A stretch of DNA of 64,000 bases from Pseudotabrizicola algicola (lineage in GTDB: Bacteria; Pseudomonadota; Alphaproteobacteria; Rhodobacterales; Rhodobacteraceae). The notes below the pieces were generated by a model. It saw only the letters and a list, made by a program, of their open reading frames with translations, did not search any database and had not been told where the DNA came from. Both the position numbers and the translations under genes were made by a program. Position 1 is the stretch's first letter. Each line of letters begins with the position of its first letter. The stretch is from positions 558,001-622,000 of the forward strand of contig NZ_JAAIKE010000001.1 in assembly GCF_010915705.1 (NCBI RefSeq), read 5' to 3'. Positions 27,673-37,090 of the stretch are shown piece after piece.

Positions 27673-28758
27673 ATGCTCCCGTTTCTCCTGCGCCGGGTCG
27701 GCGTCATGGTCCTGACGGCGCTCACGCTCAGTTTTGTCGTGTTCTGCCTCACAAATCTGGCGCCGAACCTCGAAAAACTGGCCCGCACCGAAGGCTCGGT
27801 CCGCATGAGCGACGAGGCAGTGCTGTCCTGGATCGAAAACAACGGCCACGGCGGGCCGATGGTGATGCGCTATGGCCAATGGCTCGGGGTCGTGCCGGGC
27901 TGGACCCGCACCGATGCGCAGGGCGTCACCCGTGGCCGCTGCATCCAGGGCGGGCTCACCGCTGAAACCGCACCGCGCTATTGCGGCATCCTTCAGGGCG
28001 ACTGGGGCACCTCGACCGTGTTCCGCGAACCGGTGATCAAGACCATCAAGGACAAGCTGGGCGCAACCGGCTGGCTGATGCTCTGGGTCATGCTGGTGAT
28101 GGTGCCGGTCTCGCTCATCATCGGCGTGCTCTCGGGAATGCGCGAGGGAAGCCGCACCGACCGCGTGCTCTCGACCTTTGCCATCGCCACCACCGCCACG
28201 CCGGAATATGTCTCGGGCGTCATCCTCGTGGTGGTCTTTGCCTCGGCCACCACCGGCATATCGCCCATCCTCGCCGAATGGGGCTGGATCAGCGGGCGCA
28301 CGCTGTTCCTCGGCACCGCCACCAGTGCCATCGACCAGATCACCTTCTGGAATTTCGCCCTGCCCGTGATGACCATCGCGCTCTACGGCATCGGCTACAT
28401 CGCCCGCATGACCCGCGCCAGCATGACAGAGGTGATGACCCAGCAATACATCCGCACCGCGCGGCTCAAGGGCGTCGCCTTCCATCAGGTCATCCTCAAA
28501 CATGCGCTGCGCAACGCACTGATCGCCCCCTTCACCGTCATCATGCTGCAGTTTCCCTGGCTGCTGAACGGCGTGGTCATCGTGGAAACCCTGTTCAACT
28601 ACAAGGGCTTCGGCTGGACACTGGTGCAGGCCGCCGGCAACAACGACATCCAGCTCCTGCTGGCCTGTTCCGTGGTCGCGGTCTTCGTCGTGCTGCTGAC
28701 GCAACTCATATCCGATATCGGCTATGTGTTCCTGAACCCCCGTATCCGGCTGAGCTAA
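27673..28758 (+). CDS. Peptide-type ABC transporter permease (DppB/OppB family)
   Basis: 361 aa from ATG 27673, preceded by GGAAGGA. Begins MLPFLLRRVGVMVLTALTLS, the usual DppB start. Between helix 1 and helix 2 there is an unusually long periplasmic loop (about residues 30-120, with WLGVVPGWTRT and a Cys pair in RCIQGG and RYCGIL). The ATPase-contact EAA-like loop is present (RTARLKGVAFHQVILKHALR). 12 bases before the second permease. Inner membrane. Confidence 0.94.
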   Translation: MLPFLLRRVGVMVLTALTLSFVVFCLTNLAPNLEKLARTEGSVRMSDEAVLSWIENNGHGGPMVMRYGQWLGVVPGWTRTDAQGVTRGRCIQGGLTAETAPRYCGILQGDWGTSTVFREPVIKTIKDKLGATGWLMLWVMLVMVPVSLIIGVLSGMREGSRTDRVLSTFAIATTATPEYVSGVILVVVFASATTGISPILAEWGWISGRTLFLGTATSAIDQITFWNFALPVMTIALYGIGYIARMTRASMTEVMTQQYIRTARLKGVAFHQVILKHALRNALIAPFTVIMLQFPWLLNGVVIVETLFNYKGFGWTLVQAAGNNDIQLLLACSVVAVFVVLLTQLISDIGYVFLNPRIRLS

Positions 28759-28769
28759 GGACCCCAAGC

Positions 28770-29921
28770 ATGGAACCTCTCTCCTGGCCGATGATCTTTG
28801 CCAAGATGGTCGTGCAGTTCTGGCCGGTCTGGGCGGCGCTGATCGTCACCGTCGCCCTGTCCCTCCACTTCCGCCGCCGCCTCGGCCTCTACGGCAAGCT
28901 CTTTGATTCCACGGTCGGACTCCTCGGCTTCGTCATTGTGATGTTCTGGGTGTTCACCGCGCTTTTCGCCGACCTCATCATCACCTTCGACCCGATCGCC
29001 CAGATCTCGCAGATGAAGAACGTCAGCCCCGGCACACCGGTCCCAGGCTCCGACCAGTGGTATCTGCTCGGCGGCGATCACCTCGCCCGCGATGTGTTCT
29101 CCCGCGTGGTGATGGGCGCACGCCGCGTGCTCACCATCGCGCCCGCCGCCACCGTCATCGCCTTCATGGTCGGCATCACCCTCGGCCTGCCCGCAGGCTA
29201 TTTCGGCGGCAAGCTCGACACCGGCCTCAGCTTCATCGCCAACCTCGTGCTGGCCTTCCCGGTGATCCTGCTGTTCTACCTGCTCGTCACCCCCGAAATC
29301 CGCCAGACCGGCGTGCCGGTGGTGCTGGCCGCCGTGCTCTTCCTCTTCCCGGTGATCTTCGTCTCGGTGCTTCTGAACAGCCGCTATTTCACCAATCCGG
29401 CGCGCCGCAACCTCTATGTCGGCGCCGCCCTCGCCGTCGGCCTCTGGGCCTATTCCGGCCTTGCCTTCAACGCCGATCCCACCGGCATCTGGTCGATGGA
29501 CCCGAACCTCCTGAACGTCTTCGTCTCGGTGGTCTTCGTCAACGCCCCCACCGTGTTCCGCATCGTGCGCGGCATCGTGATGGACCTCAAATCGCGTGAT
29601 TACGTCGCCGCCGGCCAGACGCGCGGCGAAGGCCCGTGGTATATCATGCTCTGGGAAATCCTGCCCAACGCCCGCGGCCCGCTGATCGTCGACTTCTGCC
29701 TGCGCATCGGCTACACCACCATCCTCCTCGGCACGCTCGGTTTCTTCGGCCTCGGCGTCTCGCCTGAATCCCCCGACTGGGGCAGCACCATCGACGACGG
29801 CCGCAAGCTCCTGTCCATCTACCCCCACCCCGCCGTGGTCCCCGCCCTCGCCCTGATGAGCCTCGTCCTCGGCCTCAACCTCCTCGCCGACGGCCTGCGC
29901 GAAGAATCGATGCGTGACTGA
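28770..29921 (+). CDS. Peptide-type ABC transporter permease (DppC/OppC family) with an insertion
   Basis: 383 aa, against about 280-300 for most DppC proteins. The family core is intact: LLGGDHLARDVFSRVVMGAR, LGLPAGYFGGKLD, the coupling loop SRDYVAAGQTRGEGPWYIM and LGFFGLGVSPESPDWG. An extra segment of about 70 residues (about 180-250, including VVLAAVLFLFPVIFVSVLL, a basic loop and another hydrophobic stretch) sits between the AFP helix and the coupling region and probably adds two membrane helices. ATG 28770 follows an AGGACC ribosome site. Confidence 0.92.
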   Translation: MEPLSWPMIFAKMVVQFWPVWAALIVTVALSLHFRRRLGLYGKLFDSTVGLLGFVIVMFWVFTALFADLIITFDPIAQISQMKNVSPGTPVPGSDQWYLLGGDHLARDVFSRVVMGARRVLTIAPAATVIAFMVGITLGLPAGYFGGKLDTGLSFIANLVLAFPVILLFYLLVTPEIRQTGVPVVLAAVLFLFPVIFVSVLLNSRYFTNPARRNLYVGAALAVGLWAYSGLAFNADPTGIWSMDPNLLNVFVSVVFVNAPTVFRIVRGIVMDLKSRDYVAAGQTRGEGPWYIMLWEILPNARGPLIVDFCLRIGYTTILLGTLGFFGLGVSPESPDWGSTIDDGRKLLSIYPHPAVVPALALMSLVLGLNLLADGLREESMRD

Positions 29922-29976
29922 TCATTTTCCGTCCCCAAGTATCCCACGGGGGTCCGGGGGTGTGAAGCCCCCGGTC
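29922..29976 (-). repeat. Dispersed extragenic element, copy 3 (inside the ABC operon, antisense)
   Basis: Read on the minus strand: CCGGGGG, loop CTTCACA, CCCCCGG, then a C-run and GTGGGATACTTGGGGACGG followed by AAAATGA. The loop and core match copy 2. It begins immediately after the permease stop and ends before the ATPase ribosome site. Confidence 0.65.
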
Positions 29977-30002
29977 CCGCACTCTCCCGAAGGAACCGCC
30001 CG

Positions 30003-32084
30003 ATGACCGACTGGGACCCGTCCAAACCGATCCTCGAAATCGAGAACCTCTCGATCTCCTTCTTCACGCGTCTGCGCGAAATTCCGGCGGTGATGGATTT
30101 TTCCTGCACCGTGATGCCGGGCGAGGCGATGGGGCTGGTCGGCGAGTCGGGATGCGGCAAATCCACCGTTGCCCTCGCGGTCATGCGCGATCTGGGCAAG
30201 ACCGGCCGCATCACCGGCGGCGCGATCAAGTTCAAGGGCCGCGACCTCACCACCATGACCGAAGAAGAGCTGCGCCACATCCGCGGCTCGGAAATCGCGA
30301 TGATCTATCAGGAACCGATGGCCAGCCTGAACCCCGCCATGCGCATCGGCGAGCAACTGGCCGAAGTGCCGATCATCCACCAGAACATGCCGCGCGCCGA
30401 GGCTCTGGCCCTTGCCCGCCAGATCATCGCCGATGTGCGCCTGCCCGACCCGGACCGCATCCTGCGCGCCTATCCGCACCAGCTCTCGGGCGGCCAGCAG
30501 CAGCGCATCGTGATCGCGATGGCGCTGATGGCCAAGCCCGCGCTCCTGATCCTCGACGAGCCGACCACCGCGCTCGACGTGACGGTCGAGGCGGGCATCG
30601 TCGATCTGGTCAAGGAACTCGGCGCGAAATACGGCACCTCGATGCTGTTCATCAGCCATAACCTCGGCCTCATCCTCGATGTCTGCGACCGTCTGTGCGT
30701 GATGTACTCCGGCGAGGCGGTGGAAACCGGCAATGTGCGCGAGGTCTTCGACAAGATGCGCCACCCCTATACGCAAGCGCTGTTTCGCTCGATCCCGCTG
30801 CCGGGGGCCGACAAGAATTCCAGCCCGCTGATTGCCATCCCGGGCAATTTCCCGCTGCCGCACGAACGGCCCAAGGGCTGCAACTTCGGCCCGCGCTGCG
30901 ATTACTTCCGCGACGGGCTGTGCAACGCGCGCGACATCCCGATGGACGCGGTCACCGATCATGACCGCCACGCCACCCGCTGCCTGCGCTGGACCGAGAT
31001 CGACTGGAACGCCCCCGCCAAGGTCGGCAAGATCACCGAAAAGCTGCCCCCCGGCCGGCTGGTCCTCAAGATGGAGGACCTCAAGAAATACTACGCCGTT
31101 TCTTCGGGTGCCTTCGGCGGCGGCGCAGCCAAGGTGGTCAAGGCCAATGAATCGCTGACCTTCGAAGCGCATGAGAACGAAACCCTCGCCATCGTGGGGG
31201 AATCGGGCTGCGGCAAATCCACCTTCGCCAAGGTGCTGATGGGGCTGGAAACCGCCACCAGCGGCTCGATCATGCTGTTCGACGAAAACGTGCAGGACAC
31301 GCCGATCCAGGCCCGCAACACGGATACCGTATCCAAGCTGCAGATGGTGTTCCAGAACCCGTTCGACACGCTGAACCCCAGCATGACCGTGGGCCGCCAG
31401 ATCATCCGCGCGCTGGAAATCTTCCAGAAAGGCAATTCCGACGCCGAGCGCGAAGCGATGATGCTCAACTTGCTCGACATGGTGAAACTGCCCCGCGCCT
31501 TTGCCGAGCGGATGCCGCGCCAGCTTTCTGGCGGGCAAAAGCAGCGCGTCGGCATCGCCCGCGCCTTCGCGGGCGGCGCCAAGGTGGTGGTGGCCGACGA
31601 ACCCGTCTCTGCGCTTGACGTCTCGGTGCAGGCGGCGGTCACCGATCTTCTGATGGATATCCAGCGCGAGAACCACACGACGCTGTTGTTCATCAGCCAC
31701 GACCTGTCGATCGTGCGCTACCTCAGTGACCGGGTGATGGTCATGTATCTGGGCCATGTGGTGGAACTGGGCAGCACCGATCAGGTCTTCGCTCCGCCCT
31801 ACCACCCCTATACCGAGGCGCTGCTCTCGGCCGTGCCGATCGCCGACACGCGGGTGCAAAAGCGCCGCATCGTGCTCGAAGGCGACATCCCCTCCGCCAT
31901 GAACCCGCCGCCGGGCTGCCCGTTCCAGACCCGCTGCCGCTGGAAGTCACAGGTGCCGGGCCAACTCTGCGAAACCGTGCTGCCCCCGGTGCAGGTGCTG
32001 GCGGGCGGGCACCAGATCAAATGCCACCTGTCGGCAGAGCAACTGGCGCGGATGGAGCCGGTCATCACCATCGCCGCCGAATAG
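30003..32084 (+). CDS. Peptide-type ABC transporter, fused dual ATPase (DppD-DppF)
   Basis: 693 aa with two complete nucleotide-binding domains. First: Walker A GESGCGKST (about 50), signature LSGGQQQR, Walker B LLILDEPTTALD. Second: Walker A GESGCGKST (about 400), LSGGQKQR, Walker B VVADEPVSALD. Each ends with an oligopeptide-transporter C-terminal domain containing Cys-rich wording (GCNFGPRCDYF; GCPFQTRCRW) that often binds a 4Fe-4S cluster in this family. Most importers carry these as two proteins; the fusion fixes the pairing. Last gene of the operon; a small hairpin follows. Confidence 0.94.
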   Translation: MTDWDPSKPILEIENLSISFFTRLREIPAVMDFSCTVMPGEAMGLVGESGCGKSTVALAVMRDLGKTGRITGGAIKFKGRDLTTMTEEELRHIRGSEIAMIYQEPMASLNPAMRIGEQLAEVPIIHQNMPRAEALALARQIIADVRLPDPDRILRAYPHQLSGGQQQRIVIAMALMAKPALLILDEPTTALDVTVEAGIVDLVKELGAKYGTSMLFISHNLGLILDVCDRLCVMYSGEAVETGNVREVFDKMRHPYTQALFRSIPLPGADKNSSPLIAIPGNFPLPHERPKGCNFGPRCDYFRDGLCNARDIPMDAVTDHDRHATRCLRWTEIDWNAPAKVGKITEKLPPGRLVLKMEDLKKYYAVSSGAFGGGAAKVVKANESLTFEAHENETLAIVGESGCGKSTFAKVLMGLETATSGSIMLFDENVQDTPIQARNTDTVSKLQMVFQNPFDTLNPSMTVGRQIIRALEIFQKGNSDAEREAMMLNLLDMVKLPRAFAERMPRQLSGGQKQRVGIARAFAGGAKVVVADEPVSALDVSVQAAVTDLLMDIQRENHTTLLFISHDLSIVRYLSDRVMVMYLGHVVELGSTDQVFAPPYHPYTEALLSAVPIADTRVQKRRIVLEGDIPSAMNPPPGCPFQTRCRWKSQVPGQLCETVLPPVQVLAGGHQIKCHLSAEQLARMEPVITIAAE

Positions 32085-32105
32085 GCAGGCGGCAGGCATC
32101 GGACG

Positions 32106-32136
32106 CCTCCGGCGGGAGGTTTCCAGAACGCTGCAA
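32106..32136 (+). repeat. Degenerate extragenic element/hairpin after the ABC operon
   Basis: CCTCC, loop GGCG, GGAGG, then TTTCCAGAACG. Resembles the shorter, CCTCCGGCGGGG form of the dispersed element (copy 1), and is placed where a terminator between convergent genes would be. Confidence 0.4.
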
Positions 32137-32146
32137 GCGGCAGGGG

Positions 32147-32515
32147 TCAGCCCTTGACCGCGGCCACCGGCAACAGGGCGGCAGCGATGCGGCGGCCCTC
32201 GGAAAGCAGCACATTATAGGTGCGGCAGGCGGCGGGAGAGTTCATCACCTCCACCCCGATGCCCGCCTCCTCCATGATCCGGCGGAAGGCGGCGGGCGGA
32301 TGCGCGATTTCCGCGCCGGTGCCGACGAACAGCACGTCGATCCGCCCCCCGAGCGAAAGCGGCGTCTGGGTATCGTCAAACCCGCCCCAGAGGCCCGCAT
32401 CCCAAGGGGTGATCAGGCAGGCCCCGCGCAGCACATGGCCGCCCACGCGGAAAAAGCCGGGGCCATAGCCTTCGATCGGTTGCGCGGTGCCATAGCTGAT
32501 CTCGGTCAGGCGCAT
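32147..32515 (-). CDS. Mth938-like (DUF498) protein, NDUFAF3-type
   Basis: 122 aa. Single Mth938-like domain (ITPWDAGLWGG, IDVLFVGTGAE, GIGVEVMNSPAACRTYNVLL). The mitochondrial member NDUFAF3 is a complex I assembly factor, and its alphaproteobacterial relatives are known to sit beside secDF, as here (4 bases after secF). A role in inner-membrane complex assembly is therefore plausible but unproven for the bacterial protein. Cytoplasmic, no signal peptide. Confidence 0.88.
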   Translation of the reverse strand: MRLTEISYGTAQPIEGYGPGFFRVGGHVLRGACLITPWDAGLWGGFDDTQTPLSLGGRIDVLFVGTGAEIAHPPAAFRRIMEEAGIGVEVMNSPAACRTYNVLLSEGRRIAAALLPVAAVKG

Positions 32516-32519
32516 CGCG

Positions 32520-33491
32520 TCACGCGTCGATATTGGCGTATTCGTCGGGCGTGCCCTTCTTGGGCTTGTCGGTGCGGTCCAGCCCGATCATCAGCACCAG
32601 ATTCTTGGCTATATAGACCGAGGAATAGGTGCCGATCACGATGCCGAAGGTGATCGCGAAGACAAAGCCGCGGATCACGTCGCCGCCAAAGATCAGCATG
32701 GCGATCAGCGCGATCAGCGTGGTGCCCGTGGTCATCAAGGTGCGGCTCAGCGTTTCATTCGCCGAAAGGTTCATCACGTCGCGCAGCGGCATTGTCTTGT
32801 ATTTGATCAGGTTTTCCCGCAGGCGGTCGAAGATCACCACCGTGTCGTTGATCGAATAGCCAAGGATGGTCAGCAGCGCCGCCACGATGGCCAGATCGAA
32901 CTTGATCTGGAACAGCGCGAACACCCCGATGGTGATGATGATGTCATGCACCAGCGCCGCCACCGCGCCCACCGCATATTGCCATTCGAAGCGCAGCCAG
33001 ATGTAGATCAGGATCGCCCCCGATGCGCCAAGCACGGCAAGGATCGCGCTCCAGATCAGCTCGCCCGAGACCTTGGGGCCAACCGATTCCACCGAAGGAA
33101 AGGTGATCGACGGGTCGACCGCCTTGAGCGCGTCTTCCACTGCCTGAATGGTTTCCGGCGTCACCGCTTCCGAGCCGTCCTGCGCGGCGATCCGCACCTG
33201 CGCGACGAACTGGTCGGCGTCGAAGGTGGGGTCGAACACTTCGGTGATCGACACATCGCCAAGGTCAAGCCCGGTCAGCGCCTGACGATAGGCACCCACA
33301 TCGACCGCCTGATTGCTCTCGGTGCGGATGGTGGTGCCGCCCTGGAAGTCGATGCCGAAGTTCAGCCCCATCACCGCCCAGAGCGCGACAGAGGCCGCCA
33401 TCATCACGCATGAGGTGACAAGCATCGCCCATTGATAGGCGAAGAAGTTGATATTCGTGTTTTCGGGCGCAAGCCGCAGACGAAAGGCCAT
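32520..33491 (-). CDS. secF: Protein translocase subunit SecF
   Basis: 323 aa from ATG 33491 with AAGGGAAG upstream. Six helices with a large periplasmic loop after helix 1; FGIDFQGGTTIR is the conserved SecD/SecF D1-type motif and GYSINDTVVIFDRLREN the D4-type motif. With SecD it uses proton motive force to pull exported proteins through SecYEG. 11 bases after secD. Confidence 0.96.
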   Translation of the reverse strand: MAFRLRLAPENTNINFFAYQWAMLVTSCVMMAASVALWAVMGLNFGIDFQGGTTIRTESNQAVDVGAYRQALTGLDLGDVSITEVFDPTFDADQFVAQVRIAAQDGSEAVTPETIQAVEDALKAVDPSITFPSVESVGPKVSGELIWSAILAVLGASGAILIYIWLRFEWQYAVGAVAALVHDIIITIGVFALFQIKFDLAIVAALLTILGYSINDTVVIFDRLRENLIKYKTMPLRDVMNLSANETLSRTLMTTGTTLIALIAMLIFGGDVIRGFVFAITFGIVIGTYSSVYIAKNLVLMIGLDRTDKPKKGTPDEYANIDA

Positions 33492-33502
33492 GATATCTTC
33501 CC

Positions 33503-35170
33503 TTACACGATGATTGTCTTGGGACGGCGCCAGCCGATCCACATCTCGACCAGAACCCGCGTCACGAACAGCGCCGTGAAGACCGAGGTCAGAATGCCGA
33601 TGCCAAGGGTGATGGCAAAGCCGCGCACAGGGCCGGACCCAACCGCAAAGAGCACGGTTGCGGTGATGAAGGTGGTGATGTTGGCATCGACGATCGCCGA
33701 CATCGCCTTCTCATAGCCAAGCTGGATGGCACGGCCCGGCAACTTGGCGTTGCGCAATTCTTCACGGATACGCTCGAACACCAGCACGTTGGCGTCCACC
33801 GCCATGCCGATGGTCAGCACGATCCCCGCGATCCCCGGCAGGGTCAGCGTGCCGCCGATGGTGGACAGCGCGCCAAAGATCAGCGCGACGTTGATGCCAA
33901 GCGCGATCGTCGCGAAGGTGCCGAACATTCCGTAACAGGCGATCATGAAGAACACCACCGCGCCCATCGCGATGATGGCAGCGGTCTTGCCCGCATCGAT
34001 GCTGTCCTGCCCCAGTTCGGGGCCGATGGTGCGCTCTTCGAGGAAGGTCAGTTCCGCCGGCAAGGCCCCTGCCCGCAGCAGAACCGCCAGTTCCGTGCTC
34101 TGCTCCACAGTGAACGATCCGGTGATGATCCCCGATCCGCCCGGAATATGGCTCTGGATCACGGGGGCCGAGATCACCTCGTTGTCGAGGACGATGGCGA
34201 AAGGCGCGCCGATATTTGCGGCGGTGTAATCGCCGAACTTGCGCGCGCCCGACGGGTTGAAGCGGAAGTTCACGGCGGGCCGGTTGTTCTGGTCAAAGGC
34301 GGGCTGCGCATCGACCAGTTCCTCGCCGGTCACCACCGGCGTTTCCTCGACGATGTAATACACCCCCGCCTCATCCATCGACGGCAGCAGCAGGTTGCGC
34401 GGTCCGGGGCTGGCCCCCGCGTCCGAGGTGCGCCCGATCACCGGATTGAAGGTCAGTTTCGCCGTGGTCCCGATCAGCGCCTTGAGTTCGGCGGCCGAAC
34501 CGATGCCGGGCACCTGGATCAGGATGCGGTCTGCGCCCTGACGCTGGATCGTCGGCTCGCGCGTGCCGACCTCGTCGACACGGCGACGCACGATCTCGAG
34601 GCTCTGCTGGATCGTGCGGTCATCGGTGGCGGCGCGTTCGGCCTGCGACAGCTGGATCACGATCTCCAGCCCCTCTGCGCTCACGTCGATGTCGTTCTGG
34701 CCGACGCCCGTCAGGCTGACGACCGGCGTCGCCAGCGCGCGCACCGCCTGAAGCGCGGTCGCCACGCCTCCGGCTTCGGAAATCGCCACCCGCAGCGTGC
34801 CTTCGGGGCTGGGCAGGCGGCGCACATTGCCCACCACATCGCGCTGGTCACGCAGCGCATCGCGCACCTCGGGCCAGAGCGAATCCATCCGCGCCTTGTA
34901 GACGTCTTCCACCTTGACCTCGGCCAGCAGATGCGCGCCGCCCCGCAGGTCAAGGCCAAGGTTCACAAGGTTCGAGGGCAGCCAGTTCGGCCACAGGTCC
35001 AGATCGGCCTGCTGCTCGGCCGTGGCAATGCCGCCCGCCGCCTCGACGGCGGCAAGCGCATCGTTATGCCGCTCGATATTGGTGTAGTTCAGGTTCGGAG
35101 CAGCCGCGACAACACCCCATGCGCAAATGGCAAGGATGATCACACGCTTCCACAGCGGCATGGCGTTCAT
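33503..35170 (-). CDS. secD: Protein translocase subunit SecD
   Basis: 555 aa. N-terminal helix (VIILAICAWGVVAAA), motif LGLDLRGGAHLLAEV, a large periplasmic P1 domain, and five further helices with GMAVDANVLVFERIREEL. ATG 35170 has GAGAGGA upstream; ATG 35161 is an alternative three codons in. Forms the SecDF motor with the next gene. Thirteen bases after yajC. Confidence 0.96.
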   Translation of the reverse strand: MNAMPLWKRVIILAICAWGVVAAAPNLNYTNIERHNDALAAVEAAGGIATAEQQADLDLWPNWLPSNLVNLGLDLRGGAHLLAEVKVEDVYKARMDSLWPEVRDALRDQRDVVGNVRRLPSPEGTLRVAISEAGGVATALQAVRALATPVVSLTGVGQNDIDVSAEGLEIVIQLSQAERAATDDRTIQQSLEIVRRRVDEVGTREPTIQRQGADRILIQVPGIGSAAELKALIGTTAKLTFNPVIGRTSDAGASPGPRNLLLPSMDEAGVYYIVEETPVVTGEELVDAQPAFDQNNRPAVNFRFNPSGARKFGDYTAANIGAPFAIVLDNEVISAPVIQSHIPGGSGIITGSFTVEQSTELAVLLRAGALPAELTFLEERTIGPELGQDSIDAGKTAAIIAMGAVVFFMIACYGMFGTFATIALGINVALIFGALSTIGGTLTLPGIAGIVLTIGMAVDANVLVFERIREELRNAKLPGRAIQLGYEKAMSAIVDANITTFITATVLFAVGSGPVRGFAITLGIGILTSVFTALFVTRVLVEMWIGWRRPKTIIV

Positions 35171-35183
35171 CGCAGCGATCCTC

Positions 35184-35507
35184 TCAGGCAGCGGCAGGTT
35201 CGGTCTTGTTCATGACCGAAACAATCGTGGCCTTCACGACCTTGACCTTCACATTGTCGGCGATCTCGACAACGATGGTGCCATCCTCGTTCACATGGGT
35301 GACCTTGCCCACGATGCCGCCCTGCGTCAGCACCTGATCGCCGCGGCGCAGGGCCTCCACCATCGCCTTGTGCTCTTTCAGCTTCTTTTGCTGCGGGCGG
35401 ATCAGCAGGAAATACATGATCCCGAAAATCAGGATCAGCGGCACAAAGCTGGTAAAGGCGGCAGCGCCGCCACCGGCGGCCTGGGCATAGGCGGGGGTTG
35501 CAAACAT
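35184..35507 (-). CDS. yajC: Preprotein translocase subunit YajC
   Basis: 107 aa from ATG 35507. One membrane helix ([20 protein letters not shown]), then the diagnostic [17 protein letters not shown] and [19 protein letters not shown]. Accessory subunit of SecDF. ATGs at 35513 and 35519 would add two or four residues; AGG before 35507 favours it. Divergent from serS over 226 bases that contain a C8T5 run (35669-35681) but no clear promoter or RNA by eye. Confidence 0.93.
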   Translation of the reverse strand: MFATPAYAQAAGGGAAAFTSFVPLILIFGIMYFLLIRPQQKKLKEHKAMVEALRRGDQVLTQGGIVGKVTHVNEDGTIVVEIADNVKVKVVKATIVSVMNKTEPAAA

Positions 35508-35733
35508 GGGCATCCTCATCACTGTCGGGCGGGGGAACCCCCCGGATTTCATCGCCGCGCACCCTAACGACAGGAGATTGCGGCTGCAAGACGGGCCCGT
35601 TTGCGGCCCTTGGCCAGCCATATATGCGGGGTGTGCCCGGAATAACAGGGCTTTTGCTGCGCTTTTCGCCCCCCCCTTTTTCCGCACGCGCATTTGGGGC
35701 ATAAGCCGGGACGACAACCCGAAAGGCCGTATC

Positions 35734-37038
35734 ATGCACGACATCAAAGCCATCCGCGAAAACCCTGCCGCATTCGACGCCGCGCTGGCGCGCCGGGGTC
35801 TGTCGGCCATGTCGTCGCAGATTCTGGCGCTCGATGCCGACCGCCGCGCCAAGATCGTGGCCGCCGAAACCGCGCAGGCCGAACAGAACCGCGCCTCGAA
35901 AGAGGTGGGGGCGGCCAAGGCGCGCGGCGACGAGGCCGAGTTTGAACGCCTGCGCGCCCTTGTCGCACAAACCAAGGCCGACATCGCCCGCCTGACCGCC
36001 GAGGCCGCCGAACAGGACAGCACCCTGCGCGATCTGCTCATGCGCATCGACAACCTGCCCCTGCCCGAAGTGCCCGATGGCGCGGACGAGTCGGGGAACG
36101 TGGAAATCCGCCGCTGGGGCACCCCGCGCGCGTTCGACTTCACCCCGCGCGAACATTTCGACATCCCCGGCGTCAAACCCGGCATGGATTTCGAAACCGC
36201 CGCCAAGCTCTCCGGCAGCCGTTTCGTGGTGCTCAAGGGCCCGGTGATCCGCGTCCACCGCGCACTCGCGCAGTTCATGCTCGACACCCATGTCGAGGAA
36301 CATGGCCTGACCGAGATGTGGACGCCCGTTCTGGTCAAGGACGACGCGATGTATGGCACCAACCAGCTGCCGAAATTCGCCGAAGACAGCTATCAGACCA
36401 CCAACGGCTGGTGGCTGATCCCCACGTCCGAAGTCACCCTGACCAACTCGGTCGCCGGCGACATTCTGGACGAGGCGACGCTGCCCGTCCGCATGACCGC
36501 CCACACCCAGTGCTTCCGCTCCGAAGCGGGGTCGGCGGGCAAGGACACCGCCGGCATGCTGCGCCAGCACCAGTTCGAGAAGGTGGAGATGGTCACCATC
36601 TGCACCCCCGAGACGCATCTGGACGAACAGGAACGGATGCGCCGCTGTGCCGAGGCGATCCTTGAAAAGCTGGGCATCCCCTATCGCACCGTGGTTCTGT
36701 GCACCGGCGACATGGGCTTCGGCGCGCAGCGCACCTATGATCTGGAGGCGTGGCTCCCCGGCCAGAACACCTACCGCGAGATTTCCTCGGTTTCCACCTG
36801 CGGCCAGTTTCAGGCCCGCCGCATGAACGCCCGCTACCGCCCCGCAAAGACAGAAAACGGCGGCGGCAAGCCCGAGTTTGTGGCCACGCTCAACGGTTCG
36901 GGCCTCGCCGTGGGGCGCTGCCTGATCGCGGTGCTGGAGAACGGGCAGCAGGCCGATGGCTCGGTCGACCTGCCTGCGGTGCTGCATCCCTATCTGGGCG
37001 GGCGCACCAAAATCAGCGCCGCAGGCCAACTGGTATGA
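35734..37038 (+). CDS. serS: Serine--tRNA ligase
   Basis: 434 aa. Class II synthetase that charges tRNA-Ser and tRNA-Sec. N-terminal coiled-coil tRNA-binding arm (about 25-100), catalytic core with motif 2 ([20 protein letters not shown]) and motif 3 ([18 protein letters not shown]). ATG 35734 follows GAAAGG. Full length. Shares its upstream region with the divergent yajC-secDF. Confidence 0.97.
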   Translation: MHDIKAIRENPAAFDAALARRGLSAMSSQILALDADRRAKIVAAETAQAEQNRASKEVGAAKARGDEAEFERLRALVAQTKADIARLTAEAAEQDSTLRDLLMRIDNLPLPEVPDGADESGNVEIRRWGTPRAFDFTPREHFDIPGVKPGMDFETAAKLSGSRFVVLKGPVIRVHRALAQFMLDTHVEEHGLTEMWTPVLVKDDAMYGTNQLPKFAEDSYQTTNGWWLIPTSEVTLTNSVAGDILDEATLPVRMTAHTQCFRSEAGSAGKDTAGMLRQHQFEKVEMVTICTPETHLDEQERMRRCAEAILEKLGIPYRTVVLCTGDMGFGAQRTYDLEAWLPGQNTYREISSVSTCGQFQARRMNARYRPAKTENGGGKPEFVATLNGSGLAVGRCLIAVLENGQQADGSVDLPAVLHPYLGGRTKISAAGQLV

Positions 37039-37090
37039 AACCAAAACGCGCGGAAGGCGTTTGTCTTTTGACATCTATTCAAGGCATATC

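Noticed and set aside
35508-35733. Structured RNA (4.5S, 6S or riboswitch) between yajC and serS
   Set aside because: GC-rich hairpins and a C8T5 run are present but no recognisable conserved core.
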